The notes: generated by a model from the sequence alone, not told the origin. 64,000 nt of DNA from Saccharina japonica (GCA_008828725.1 MEHQ01002657.1:412243-476242); one strand, 5' to 3'. Positions 1 through 12,900 are shown, counted from the first letter of the stretch. A program made the numbers and translations.

Positions 1-3000
1 CATGCCCGGCGCTACGCACCTTAAGGAGAGCGAGGCTCTCGAGGCCATCCTGAAGAAGCAGGTTAGATGTATGGGGGAACTGATAATCACGACTACGTAG
101 GCGAGATTTAAATCACGACTACGGGGACGTTTACGAGCCATCCCCGGATTTCAGGCCTTGCGTTTCGGGGTGAAGATAGGTTCAGGGTTGGGGATAGGGT
201 TGGGGTTATTTTTAGTTGCCGGTCTTTTGGGCTGTGAGAGTTACAGCGACGGTATTTTACGTGATAATTGCCTAGAGTTTAGGGTATATTCCCCAAGAAA
301 GGCACTGCTGCAGGGCTCAGCTGTTGTTGCACGCTCGTCTGTGGGATTTGGTTGGTGTGCTGGAGAGGACGGCTGCAACGGGAAAATGCGAAACGCAAGG
401 CCTAAAAACCGGGGATGGCTCGTAAACGTCCCCGTAGTCGTGATTTAAATCTCGCCTACGTAGTCGTGATTATCAGTTCCCAGATGTATGGTGTGTAACG
501 TACATGTATGTACGGATCGGTGTTTTCATACATGGGTTGGTGTTCACAAGGCAAATTATCAAATTATCTACCTGGTAATGGCTGCTGTAATGATGCCTAC
601 CAGTATTCTGATATCTCCCAAAAGTTGCGCCGTGGCGGGATCAAGCCCCCCAAGATTCCACCTACATATATATCAAGCCCATCAAAACCATGGGTGCTGG
701 TTCCTCCGAAGCTTAGGTTGAAGCAATCAGCTCAAACTCAAGCCCTAAGAAATACCATGGTATTACTCTGTACCGGTGTGCACTACTGCTGCTGTTGTGT
801 ACATCCTTCGGGCTAGAATAAGAGCTGGTGCACGTGCGCACCCGGATTGCTTCCGTGCTTCCTTCTGTTCCGGTTTGACTATCGCGGGGGGGCGAGGGGG
901 GGCGTACTCATTTGTTGCTTGCCTTAAGTCATTCGAACATTGACCACGAACGCATGCTAGGATAGAGGTAGGCGCACCATGTTTTTGCCTTTTAAGGGTG
1001 GTCACTTGAGGAGCTCTATACTAATAGTAAGTCAAAAAATGATTTGGAGGAAACCAAAAGTGCTACATACGAGTATATATACCCGACGAACAATCCCATG
1101 GCTCAAGTATACAACGAAAAATATTGCATCACAAAAATGAAATTCTTACCACTTTGGGTTATAACCCCTTAAGAATTGGTCCCACGAATTTGGGGACAAA
1201 CAACTTGGAATTAGGGTGGGACTTTTTTTTTCAGTTCTGAATGGGTTAAGGAGCCCCGTCATTCCGTTTTTTTTTTCAGCGAAAAAGCACTGCCTCTATC
1301 GTAGCACGCTTCACTTTCAAAACGGAGGGCCGTTCCTAACGGAGGGCCGTTCCTACTTCTAAATAATAGAGACACCTCCGACATTTGGGCGCTCATTACG
1401 TAGTTTCCATGTAAATATTGCATAGAAATGTTTTGTCTTTTTTTTAATTTATTTATCCTCCGGCGGATGGGTAAAAATAAAGCTTACGCCCTCCACACAG
1501 TTTTGTCAATATTGTATCCACTTCCTGTTTCCGCTGCATGTCGCCTGTCGGCGGTGGGGAAATCGTTGTCGGCCACAATGGTTGTGCTGGCAGGCCTCTG
1601 AAGGGAGGATTGTGGCCGCTATCTGCGCTGCCCCCGCCGTGGTGCTGGCCTCGCACGGGCTGCTGGAAGGGCGAAAGGCGACGTGCTACCCCGCAAATGC
1701 CTTCACAGGTGGGATGACGTGATAATGTGATAATACTCAAGATGGTAGAGTTATGTAGGTGTGACAAGATTATACTGGTAAGATGATAATAAGCAAGATG
1801 ATAAAGTTTGGTGTGACAATATGGTAAAGGTTAGGTGTGATGAAATGATAAGGTTGGGTGTGGTATAATGATAGTACACAAGATGATAAAAGTTAGGTTT
1901 GATCATATGATAAGGTTAGGTGTGATAGTATGCTAATATGACAATATGATAGTATGATAATATGATATTAATAGTATGATAGTATGATAATATACAAGAT
2001 GATAACGTTAGGTGTGACCAGATGATAAGTTTGGTGTGATACGATGATGAGTTTGGTGTGATACGTACGAGGATAAGTTAGGTGTGGTGTTTAGGAGGAT
2101 AAAGTAGATGTGGTACGATGATATGCTAGGTGTGGTACGAGGATATGTTAGGTGTGATACGAAAGATGATATGTTAGGTGTGATACGAGGATACGTTAGG
2201 TAAAACAGAATGTGGACTCGACGGGCCTAAAAACTAGATCGTCAAAGTCTACGTTCGCTGGGCACAAATATGGTGCCTGTAGACATGACACGTTTCTCCT
2301 GGTGCGAAGCTCGTAAACTAACAACCTAGAGCGTTATTTCGCCCCCCCCAGGGAGGGGATAGGATTAGCAAACATTTTCTTAGTAATAGATGGAAACAAC
2401 GTAATGAGCGCCCAAATGTGGAAGTGTCTCTATTAGGAGTAGGAGCGGTGCTCCGTCTCGAAAGGGATGCGTGGTCAATGGTCAAATGACTAAGGCAAGC
2501 AAGAAATGAGTAGCCCCCCCCACCTCCCCCGCATTGTAGGGATGCGAGGGTCTATGGTCATACGACTACGGCCATGCATGCAAATGAAGTACACCCCCCC
2601 CGCCCCCTCTCCCCCTCCGCACCCCCTTTGTGGACGCAGCGCAAATCCCGGAGCTCGTGGACGAGAAAGTGGTGGTTGACGGGAACTTGATCACCAGTCA
2701 AGGGCCCGCTACTTCCATGGCCTTCGCTCTTCAGGTGAGGGGACGAAACGCACCTATTTCCCGCCGGAACTGACGCCTTCCAAACCTAGGAACACCCCAA
2801 TATGTTGCCAAAAAAAAACGGCAGAAATTTAGGACGGAAAACGTTTTTTTTTGTCAGTTCCTTTTTCGGAATCGCTCAGGGGTACAGCAACTGCGCCTTC
2901 GCCGACCAACACTTACAAGGATAATATATCATGCACTCGCCGATATATGGAATTTGTTTTCGTAGCTCTGTGGTAGAATAGGGAAAGCGTCGAGGTTTGA

Positions 3001-3427
3001 CAAATGGTTGTGTCGCGATGAGGGGTAACCACTGGGCGATCATGTGGGATTTTTCTCTCTTAGCGCCTTTAGAGCTGCACCTACAGTACGTTGTTGGGGG
3101 ACAACCGACTTGTAGTCAAGTGTAGGTTGCTTACTGCAGTATCAAAAGGACCACGTAACGTCTATATACCCCTCGCGCTTGGGTGCAAGCAAGCAATGAT
3201 TGCCTGATTGGTGAAAACCCGACGTGCTCCGTCCCGGCATGCGTAGGGATGCGAGGGTCTACGGTCATACGACTACGGCCATGCATGACATGCGGCTAAT
3301 GAGTACACCGCCTCCTTGACAACTGCGTCCACCCTGCCTGCCCGCTCTCTTCCTCCTTCAGTTGGTCGACTCTCTGTTCGGTTCTGCGAAAGCCGAGGAG
3401 GTGGGCAAGGGCATGCTTTTCCCGTGA
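1..3427 (+). CDS. DJ-1: DJ-1/PfpI-family protein, 3' part (5' end outside window)
   Basis: Four exons join in phase: 2-61, 1594-1708, 2640-2734 and 3362-3427 (stop TGA). All introns are GT-AG. The first visible exon reads MPGATHLKESEALEAILKKQ, the segment before the nucleophile elbow. The second carries RIVAAICAAPAVVLA, where the Cys of ICAAPA is the oxidation-sensitive nucleophile of the family (Cys106 in human DJ-1). The third carries DGNLITSQGPATSMAFAL, the conserved xLITSxGPxT block. The last ends LFGSAKAEEVGKGMLFP. DJ-1 proteins are small glutamine-amidotransferase-like folds linked to oxidative stress and glyoxal/glycation defence. The Met at base 2 is probably internal, because the family normally has GG just before this point and about 60 more residues upstream. 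Exact substrate is not inferable. Confidence 0.93.
74..481. mobile_element. Mutator-like fold-back MITE with 9-bp target duplication
   Basis: The first ~95 bases (GGGGAACTGATAATCACG...) are the reverse complement of the last ~95 (...CGTGATTATCAGTTCCC) with about two mismatches. The flanking AGATGTATG at 65-73 is repeated exactly at 482-490. Long terminal inverted repeats plus a 9-bp target duplication are typical of Mutator-like elements. The 215-bp core is G-rich and has no transposase. It sits 12 bp inside the first visible intron of the DJ-1 gene. Confidence 0.82.
885..955 (-). repeat. C-tail repeat, subfamily 1 (minus strand)
   Basis: The minus strand reads like the copies at 2446 and 25888 (GCGTGGTCAATG..., AAATGAGTACGCC) and ends in the broken C-run at 885-902. 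It adjoins the left end of the repeat at 952. Confidence 0.6.
952..1308. repeat. ~340-bp repeat with inverted ends (GCATGCTA-GATAGAGGT), family D
   Basis: The left end GCATGCTAGGATAGAGGT and right end CCTCTATCGTAGCACG are near inverse copies. Related copies lie at 57218-57545 and, in part, at 52766-52985. An ~88-bp family B repeat lies inside at 1162-1249. No ORF; likely a non-autonomous DNA transposon. It lies in a DJ-1 intron. Confidence 0.55.
1162..1249. repeat. ~88-bp family B repeat (AACCCCTTAAGAACTGG)
   Basis: Runs from AACCCCTTAAGAATTGGTCC to TCAGTTCTGAATGGGTTAA, with partly inverted ends. It is the unit repeated at 9777, 30406, 35815, 49497, 51109 and 57383. Confidence 0.7.
1770..2200. 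repeat. Degenerate AT-rich minisatellite in DJ-1 intron
   Basis: Loose tandem units of the type AGATGATAAGGTTAGGTGTGA repeat with small length changes through most of this stretch. No coding potential. Confidence 0.75.
2446..2528 (+). repeat. C-tail repeat, subfamily 1
   Basis: GGTGCTCCGTCTCGAAAGGG through AAATGAGTAGCCCCCCCC. It is followed directly by a subfamily 2 copy, the same order as at 25888-26110. Confidence 0.7.
2532..2612 (+). repeat. C-tail repeat, subfamily 2, short copy
   Basis: Contains GGATGCGAGGGTCTATGGTC, ACGACTACGGCCATGCATG and GAAGTACACCCCCCCCG. It is shorter on its left than the copies at 34150 and 59545. It ends about 27 bp before DJ-1 exon 2640-2734, so its C-rich tail feeds that exon's pyrimidine tract. 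Confidence 0.75.
3181..3310 (+). repeat. C-tail repeat, subfamily 2
   Basis: GTGCAAGCAAGCAATGATTG through CGACTACGGCCATGCATGAC to GAGTACACCGCC. It lies in the last DJ-1 intron. Its C tail is short. Confidence 0.75.
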
Positions 3428-6400
3428 GCCTCCCTCCACCAGGAGCAGGGCTTTTCCCCGGAACTCAACAGGAGTTAAGAGGGGCGCCTTGGTTTTGACG
3501 TCGAACGGTGAACAGGACGCGTGCTGCAAGGCCGCCCAGCACACCGTTTCAGCGTACTTGTACGTATGTATATTTTAAAGTAAAATATGTTGCAGGTTTT
3601 CCGCGCCCTGCCCTCGTTGGTGGGTTCGTATAGTGACAGGCTCGTGCGCGTGCTCCAGCACTGAGAGGCCCGGCAAGGTTTTGATCTTGGTGCTATTTTG
3701 TGCTTTGTGGGTTCTGCGGCAAGGGGCTGGCGCGCGTGCTCTTGTGCTGGAAGGCCGGGCGAGGTTGTGGGTTTGATGGTCTTCTGCGAGGCGTTTGGTG
3801 TACGGGGGAGGGGCGGTTTGTCTTGTCACTATGTTGTGTTGGCGATTGGCGGAAGATGCAGTATGTACGGGTGTACTGCAGATTGGGGCATATAGAGTCT
3901 CTTTGTTGTGTGATTTTTTTTTTATCTTGTCTCGGTACTGCTGCCTTGCGAGTCGTGGAGGTCTCGGGCACCAGGGATTAAGTTGGCCGGTGTTCTTGGT
4001 GTTGTTGGTATTTTGTGTTGGTCGCGTGCGTGGCGCGTTCTTTTGCGAGAATGGGTTCGCCATGTCCGAGGCTTGGGCCACCTTGACCGTGGAAGGGGAG
4101 GTGTGTTCGACGACAACAAGGCGTCACGCATAGGACGGGTGCATCTTTCTGTCTGGCACCGGCATGTCAGGGGGCATTGAGCACGTCGTCGTGATGTGAG
4201 AAAAGCCGACCAAAAATGTCGAAAACATAAATGCACACCACGACGACTTGAGTGGACACAACTTTCGTGATCCTGTGCTGACGCCATGGTTGTATGTGCT
4301 GTACGAAGTCCTGGTCTCTTTTGTGTTCCAGATCAAAACAATAATCTGCAATAATACATTAAATATTTTTGGTTCCGAACTGGGGTCGGCGAATTCTCAC
4401 CTCGGGGTGCGATAAAGCCAACAATGTCTTTGCTGGGGACTACTGCCTGTGGCACCCGGGGTGGAATGGTGCCGTCAATTATGGCCGCCACATTTTCAAC
4501 GGTCGATGTGACCCAAACGGTGTGAAAACGACGATCGCGGCGTGCATCGCTGGCGTGGTGAGCTGGTTGCACAGGTCAAACTGGAACATATGTCGACGGG
4601 TAGAAAGGACGGTTTAATGTGAAGAACACACACACACACAGGTGCTTGGCGGCATTTCACCAACCCCTGATGCCTCGACAGGCCGAGAACAATTTCGCGG
4701 GCCACGGACTCTGTTAGTTCGCGGCCGTTCCGGTGTCATACATAGCCGTCATGCACCAACCTGTCCATCATGGTATCGCGATCTCGACCTCCAACAATTT
4801 CGGTGCCACACTCTCCTCCGCTTCTACTCGACCACCAGACCCACCCTCTCTGGACCACCAAAAAAGTTGTCGTCGACACTGCCCTACGCGAGTTATTGTT
4901 ATTTTCGTGGTCAATTTTACAGACTTTTGTTTTTCTCGCCCCCGGCCATGTCGTAGCAACCTCGCCCCTCGCGAACTCTGGTGGTCCCGATGCCTCCACG
5001 CCTCCGTTTTGCCATTTTTTCCTTGTTTTCTTTTTTTCTTTCTAACCCAATAAAGGCGTCCATTTACTGCATTTATTTGAGGTTTACGACGGTCTCTGGT
5101 GGCTCTGGTTTAGAAGTACCAGGTATGTACTACCTGGGACGCCGCAAAGCATGCATCAATGATAATATTGTGGATGGATCCTCGACTAACTGGGCCCGAT
5201 TAAGAGCCACTTTCCATCTACCAGGCTGTACCAGGTGTTATTTTACTTTGAACACCGCCACGGCTGGCTCCTGACACGCCGACTGCTGCTCGTGTTGTAG
5301 CACCCGTGTGCTTCCTGCAATGAATGACGCAAAGCTGTGGCGGCATGACTCCCGACTTATGCGCGGATTACAGACGTATCAAATACATTCCCTTCCTTGG
5401 CTGCCTTCCCTTGCTACGAGTGTGGATATAAACAGTACATCCTGGCTTTCTTTTCACCCCCCCCTGTTATCTTGTATGCAAAAATATCTGCCTCACAAGC
5501 GGTTCTTCGTAGGATTCAACTCACTCTTCAAGCGACTCGCTGAGCACCCACGGCGCTTCGCACTTGGTTCAAGCAATGTCTGTGCCTGTTAGGTGAAAAC
5601 CCGACGTGCTCCGTCCCGGCATTGTAGAGAGAGACGCGAGGGTCAATGGTCGTACATACGAATACGTACGGCTCAGAGAAGAAGTACACGCTCCCCCCCC
5701 CCCCCCCCCCCCCCCCCGCCACCGTCGATGTACGTAGTGTCTGTTCCTGCTACCTTGTACTGCACCAGGTACACACTAAATACGTTGGTTTTATCACTCC
5801 CTTCCTTCGGGCGTCCTTGTTGTGTATGACTTCTTGCACTCCCCGGTGTCTGATTGGCGCTTGCTTGTATTTTGGGTTACATCGTAGGACACATCAGATC
5901 CCCGATAAACTCTTACGGCGGGGGGCAGATACAATATAATAGATCTCTGATATGCTTGATAAGATCTGCACGAACTGCGTACGTACGTCGTATTGATACT
6001 GGCTGTTGTAATTCGAGTATTTATTTAGTAGATCCATGTTTTTGCCGTTGTTTGCGATTGACTGCGCGGTCTGCATGACATGGCTCTTCTTGCGCATAAT
6101 GTAATATGTTCGTCGGGTGGGATCTGTAGGACACCAGGGCTGGCTCTGGCATATACCATCTCATAACGGCGCATTCAGGATCTTCGAGGCTGCTGTAGAT
6201 GGATATCCGCGTTGAGGAAGGAAGCATGATAAACAAGCAGCACCACCCTTTGGCATCAGTTGCTGCTGCATATCTAATATCTGCCGGTATGCTGCTTTTT
6301 CTGGTTCTGTTCATATGGATGGGTGGTGTATGGTCAGAGACCAAGAGACGCTTGCTGGCTTGCTGGCCAGCGGCTGACATGGTTCGGCGATTGGTGGGCA

Positions 6401-6888
6401 GGGGCAAGAACGCAGCAGCCGACACGTACGCAAGCATTTCACTATTATTTCAATCACAGCGTATACGTATACGTATCATTTACATGGGAGCATGTTGTTG
6501 TTGTTGTTATTCGTACGACGATATGAATATGCGGCGCAATTCGTGTCGGTTTGCTTATGTCAGGATTGCTGTTGAACCTATGAAGGAAAAGAGCCAATCA
6601 GAGAGGAGAACACCAACGCAGCAGCCAACCAGTCAGGTGCAACGCACGCAGGAAAAAAGGCTTTCCCTCCTTAGTTGCCCTGCCCCCTGGACACACGACC
6701 CCCACAAGAACAAACTTACGTACTCAGCGACCTTGCCGACAGGATATCCGGTGCGAAGCTAGTTCAGCCACGCAGGGTACAGCCGAGCGCATCTCTGGAG
6801 GAAGAGCAAAAGCCAGGCACGAGGACGAGAGCAAAGCAAGAACACCGCTTCTTTTTTTCATAAAAAAAAACACAAACTCTGGGGGAAT
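3428..6888. other. Intergenic region between DJ-1 and aureochrome genes
   Basis: No ORF here shows family features. The stretch holds a (CA)n block near 4624-4640. Its flank (GTCGACGGGTAGAAAGGA onward, 4592-4643) is repeated at 9689-9748. It also holds a C-tail repeat at 5515-5717, followed by the aureochrome upstream region. A 187-codon ORF at 6199-6762 has one hydrophobic stretch but low-complexity sequence, and is not called. Confidence 0.6.
5515..5717 (+). repeat. C-tail repeat, subfamily 2, with long C-run
   Basis: Includes the upstream part of the repeat (CGACTCGCTGAGCACC..., GCTTCGCACTTGG), then AAAACCCGACGTGCTCCGTC. It ends in an almost unbroken C-run at about 5693-5717. The left edge is approximate. 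Confidence 0.75.
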
Positions 6889-6900
6889 TTGTTTCCTTCA

Positions 6901-9900
6901 ATGGATACCGCCTATTTCTCCCCCGCGCATCCTTTCGCGGGAGAGATCGAATCGGTCTTCGGCCCGGGGCCAGCAGCAGAAGACCCCGGACTCTGGCTTG
7001 CGAGCAACGATGGGGACGAAGGGCTGATGGGCTCCTTCGAGTCCGGGGGGGCTCTGATGAACTCGGGGGGATGGAGCATCTCGACCGCTCCCGGAGAGGC
7101 AGGCTTGCGCTGGAACGCGGTGAAAACGGAAGTGTTCGACGAGTTGGCGGGACTGGCAGGCGGAGGAGGAGCGAATAAATTGAACCCTCTGCAGCCTTCC
7201 GTTCTGCCGGGGACAACCAAGAGTAAGGCGGGACCAGCGGGCTTCCCGGGCATGGTTAAGACGGAGCCGGAGGAGGGCTGGGCGGAGCTCATGTCGCCCC
7301 CCATGGCCTGTGCATGGCCCCCTTCTGCCACGGATGGCTTTGCTGCTGCTTCCGCCGCAACCACCCCTAATTCACCGCCCTCTTCCTTTTATCGTGAGGC
7401 TGTTCAGCCTCTCGCACCCGCTCTCGAAGGTCAGTCGGTGTTTTTTTTTCAGGATTGCCTCACGTTGCGTTCTGGTGCAAAGGTCGGGCGATGACATTGC
7501 TTCCCTCTCGCGGTCGATGGCGTAGAGCAGGTGCCTTTGCCGGTTGATCACTAGCCGTGCACATTGATTCGCTTGCGTTGCCTTTTGTTTTTTTCTTCGA
7601 ATCGCCCAATTGTGCAAAACGCACATCAAACCGTGAGAGTTTGGGGTACCCTTGTAATAAAAGAACCTGGGACCAAGGCTACCGAACGAACTTTAAATTT
7701 CATGTTTATTATGAACCTGGTTTGCTTCGAGATCCATGACGTTCCTCCACTTCAACTTTGCTTGCGGTGTACGAGGCACGCTGTAACCCTTCCTGCTTCC
7801 TGGTAGCCGGCTGCAGTCGTTTCTGTCCCATCCTTCCCAAAAAGTTATGGAGCCATAGCATGCGACGCAGAACTCTTATCATCATCAGAGTAGTCTGGTA
7901 GCGCTACGTACGTGTAGTTGGGGGATCGAATTTATAGAAATTCGAATTTCAAACAATTTTGGGCGTCTTCGCGCCTGAATCTCTCGTCTCTTGTTGCAGC
8001 AGCAGACCTGGCTTTCGTCGGCAGTTTGTTCACGTATACGACTACATGTTGATATATGATACCTGGTACGTACCGACGTATATACGCATTGCAACAAGTA
8101 CGTACGTATGATAGGATGTTTGTTTTTGTTTTTGTCATCGTACCTAAAAATGTGCTCTCATTTTTTTTATTTTATATTAATAATAGAAGAGCGAACGAGG
8201 TGTGACACGCACAGCAAGCAGTGTATGTAGTCGCCCTGCCCAACCAGCAGTGCCACTGCTGCTGCTGCAACGCGTATGAGACGTGTGGCGTGTGATGATT
8301 GAAGCGTGCATGTGAACGCTTCATGCGACGACGTGGTGCATACCAGGTAAATTATTTTGTACCTGAGGGGTCTGCTTCCATCCTGAGACCGCCCAGGGAC
8401 GCGCAGGCAGAGCTCCACGTGTAGCTCTCGTTCCCATCCTTTTACGCGCTTGCGTTGGCTTCTGAGCATCTCCTTCCAAGAAACCGCAAAAGAATGACGT
8501 ATGTATATATGTAGGTAACGTTTCCATTGTTTCCATCGTAATGTTGTAGTTTTGTTTTGTTTTTGGTGTTGCCTCTACTACAACACGAGTAGGACTTATT
8601 AACTGCTCGTATCATATGATGGTGTATACTTACCAGGGACGAGTATTGCGAGATAAAAAACAAGGCACGCCGTTATGGTCTTCGGACCCCATTTTAGTCT
8701 CGGCTGTAGATCATCTCCCTTTCCCCGCTTTGCGTGCATACAAAGTCTAGCATTTTGTTTCAAAATCATTCTGTTGACTATTCATATACAAGTACAATTG
8801 TACTGCTCTCCTGCTGCGACACTTCGTACATGCAAGGGTATCGAAAGCTGTTGACCCTTTGACGCTCTCGGAGGAATTCGCAAACCCTTAAGGCTTAAGG
8901 CTTGTTGCTGCTGGTTGTTGCTGCTGCGCTGCTGCTCTCTGCAGAACACGCGCGATCGACGTACGTATGTACGTACTATTAACCGAGTACGAGTACATAT
9001 ACTTCGTATACGTATAATACATGTAATACGTAGCAGTACCGTAAAAGCATTGCGCACGAAGCATTACGTGGAAGTTTTATTTGCATTTTACAGCGGCTGT
9101 CGAGAACAGCAGCAGTCTAGAACTTTTTTTTTTTTTTCGCGGTTGATCCCATTGCTGACGTACGCGTTTGCTTCCATACTGGAGCAGCATCCTTTCCTCG
9201 AAGATCAAAATTCAAGTCGAGGAAGGCAGGATGCTGTGTGTGTCACTGGTCACTGGTGGCTGGTGGCTGATATATACACATATTCGAACTATTAAATCAG
9301 CAGTACGTTTTTATTGGAGGTCGCATCTCCTCTGGGAGAAGCACGACACTTTCTTTCATTTCATTTGGTTTTTATTGGAGGTCGCATCTCCTCTGGGAGA
9401 AGCACGACACTTTCTTTCTTTTTTTGTCATGCTTTTTATTTGGTTGCTTGATTGTTGATTTGCTTCAGTATATCGTATGTACTTTTTATTATTTTCTCTT
9501 TTTTCTCTTTTTTTCTCTTGCATGCACCTGGATTGCTAGCAGGGTAGGTCTTGCCTGTCGTATATGGCGTTGCATTGTCTGCTCTGCTTACTGCACTGAG
9601 TGTAGTATCTCTGTGTCGTAGTTTTGTGACCACAGAACTGGTACCTTTTTAGGATGAAGAATCGGCACGGACACTGGGTGTGCTGGATGTCGACGGGTAG
9701 AAAGGAAGGTTTAATATGAAGAACACACACACACACACACACACACGTACGTACGCGACAGCATTTAACAAGTGCAGAACTGAAAAAAGGGTCCCACACT
9801 AATTCCAAGTAGTTTGGCCCCAAAAACGGGGGACCAGTTCTTAGGGGGTTAATAATCTCCTATTTTGGGTTAAGGTCAGGCTCGCGGCTTATTGTGACGT

Positions 9901-12900
9901 CAACGTTGAGCATGGAGTCTATTGTATAGGAAGGAATTAGAGTGGCGTTCCTCGCTGAGCACGAATGCTTAGCTGGAAATTAATTATTAATCCCTTTAGA
10001 AACTGTCGCCCATTTTTAGAGGCAAACTACTTGGAATCAGTGTGGGATAAGTTTTTTAAGTTACTGGAAGGGTTATTAAATCGTCAAAAATGTCGGCCTG
10101 AAATGATTCAACTCCCAATAAAATGCCGCTGTATCGTATCGCCGTTATTATTTGATGTAAATATCATATTATATGTACGTGCCTACTATTAATAATAGTA
10201 CTCTTTATTACTACTCGTACGTGCCTGGTAGGGTATTTTCAAGATGAACAAAACAGCTATAATATACGATAGGTTTACTCTTACCGGTATATGCTACGAA
10301 CCCTTTCGCTGCTGTGTCCTTCCCCACCCTGATATCACCGGGGTGACGATCGATCGCCCTGGGTCCCGTCCTCTGTCTTTATTTCCAACGCTCTCTTACA
10401 GCCGACCCCCGACTATCGAAACACCTCATCAAAAGCCGTCCCGTTTCTTCGCGCCACCCCCCCCCCCCCCCCCCGACCCTCTCTCCCTTGTTCTTTTTCT
10501 TTTCAAATTTCAAACTCTCAAATTTTCAAATTTTGCAGCCGAGAAGAAGAACAAGAAGAAGACGACGCCAGCCGTCGCCTCCGCCACTACCCGGACTGCC
10601 CGCACCGCTGCCCCTACCCCCGCCGCTGCCCCGCAACGATCATCGCCCCGAGCGGCCGGTGTTACATCCACGCCGGCACCGCCCCTCCCTACCCCCACCC
10701 TGAAGGTTAACGAGGACGAGGAGGAGGAGGGCGACGAGGAGGACGAGGAGGACGGGAGGGACGGGGAAGAGTTGGACACCGGGTCGGAGCTGACGGACAA
10801 GAGGCGTCGCAATCGCGAGCACGCGAAGCGCAGCCGCCTCCGCAAGCGGGTGCGCCTGGGAGGGCTGGAGGAGATGGTGCTGGGCCTGCGCAGGGAGAAC
10901 GTCCGCCTCCGGAGGATCGTGAAGAAGGGCATCCCTGAGCGCGCCGACAGCATCCTCCGCTTGTGCGCGAGCGACAACACCAACCCCGACACCGTAGCAA
11001 AGCAAGACGTGGTTCAGGGCATGAGGCCCGGGATGTCGGTCGGCTCGTCTTCTTCAAACTGGAGTTCCCGTCTGGGAGGCGGTGGCGGCGGGGGGTCGCG
11101 ATCGCGGCCGAAGCTGGAGGGGGGCACTCGCCGCCACGGAGGAGGCAGTAAAGACCGCAGAGTCCCGTCAGCGCTGAAGCTGATGTCCCCGTGCTACCAG
11201 TCCGTCAAAGCGCTCGCCGAGAGCCAGGCGAACTTCGTCCTCACGAACCCCAACCTGCCCGACTGCCCCATCATCTTCGCCAGCCAGGGCTTCCTCGAGC
11301 TGACCGGATACGAGGGGAGGCAGGTTATCGGGAAGAACTGCAGGTTTTTGCAGGGCCCAGGGACGGACCCCGGCACGGTTTCGATCATCCGCAACAACCT
11401 TGCGGGTGGCCGGGATACCAGCGTGTGCATCCTGAACTACAAGGCCGACGGAACGCCGTTTTGGTGAGAGCCGCCTCTCGCCTGTCGTTGATGTCCTTTA
11501 CAGTAGGTAGAGGCCCCTTTTAAGGGACCCTACTATTAATAGTGGGTGTGGGATTGGAGGTCCCTTATATACGGTACCATAGTCCCTTATCAGAGTTGGT
11601 ACCGGCCCCTTACATCAGCCAGTGGTGGGAAAAAATGGTGGGCAGAAATCTGAAGTGCCTTATATACGGTATTCCCTTATCGCTGCGGGGTCCCTTTAAA
11701 ACGGGCTATATACATACTACTGCTACTGCTGTGTTCCCCTTTTGGCCGCTTCAAGGGTTCTTCACAACTTTGGTATACTTGGAAGCATGAACACAAACAT
11801 TGGAGTACAATCAGTATTTTGAGATTTGAACGACACCTCAGCTGTGTGAGATGATCCAATTTTTTTCAGAAACTTCCCAGAAAAAATCACAGATTGCCCC
11901 CCCGGGTGCAGGCAGGAGCAGTTTAACTGTTTGCTTTGTACCAGGGTGCCTGGTATTTATTTGACAATGACCACGAATTCAAATGTTGTGCCTCTGGTAT
12001 ATATTATATGTATCTTGTGTTTTGTACCTGGTATAGCTGTACTGCTGGTGTACCGATTTTTGTTTGAACTTTTGCTGCACTGGTATGTACTGCTGTATTA
12101 ATAGTCCAACTATATATATACTTGCACCGGATATGTATTTAGCTGCGCGTGCGAAACGAACGTGCGTGCGGGTGTACTTGTTAAGTCTTGTGCCGCAGGT
12201 GGCAGGGTCTTCGCCAACAGCTGTTGAAAAGTTTAAGTATTTTTCGCCGCAAACATATAACTATATTCGTAGGTGAATATTATACCAGGTACATACTATG
12301 AGTAATATGGTATGATATTATATGAGATTGGGTACGTACATACCTGGTATTGTTCTTTTCGCCGCGAAACTATCACGTAAGACCATTTAACTCAACAAGC
12401 CACTGCGCGCGAAGTTTTTTACTCAAATGTTTCATTCTACGAGTCATGACAAAAGATGTGAAAAACACGAGGACGTCAATCAGCCGTGTGTATGCTTTTG
12501 TAAAGGCACCTTTGTTTGAGTGTTGGCTTTTATCACGTACAGCAGCTTCCAGAGTTGAGCATCGATCACTCAATCGGGTCGAGCTCACAGCTGACGTACT
12601 TGTATAGGATCAGGTATTAGACTATTGAAAGGATTAAGATGAACATTATCATACATAAGTACGTCAGCTTCCAGTTGGACCAAATCGGTAAATACGTACT
12701 CATTTTTGCAATTTTGCTATCTTTGTGGTGTGGGGTGTGGGATGTTTACGATAAGGAAAACGTACTTGGAATTTGAAATTTGAAAAGCACGCTTCGACCT
12801 GCTCGGCTTGAACATATGAGTGGTCTATCGACTATCAACCAGTCCGGTATAGCCGACTTACCTACAGTAAAACACATATCAAGCACATGGTGAAACAGTC

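Noticed and set aside
2532-2612. Similarity of ACTACGGCCAT in the C-tail repeat to the start of 5S rRNA
   Set aside because: Only about 11 bases match, and the internal promoter region of 5S is absent; not enough to call a 5S-derived SINE.
3575-4290. Overlapping ORFs on both strands (up to 168 codons)
   Set aside because: Shadow frames in G/T-rich sequence with no family features or splice-consistent structure.
6199-6762. 187-codon ORF just upstream of the aureochrome
   Set aside because: Low-complexity stretches (poly-Cys, Arg/Ile repeats), no domain, and it lies where the promoter and 5' leader are expected.
10244-10538. Upstream extension of the aureochrome second exon as a separate 407-codon ORF from ATG 10244
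   Set aside because: The stretch is intron: it has a C-run, T-rich DNA and a good acceptor (TTTTGCAG) at 10538, and the phase joins exactly to exon 1 at 7429.
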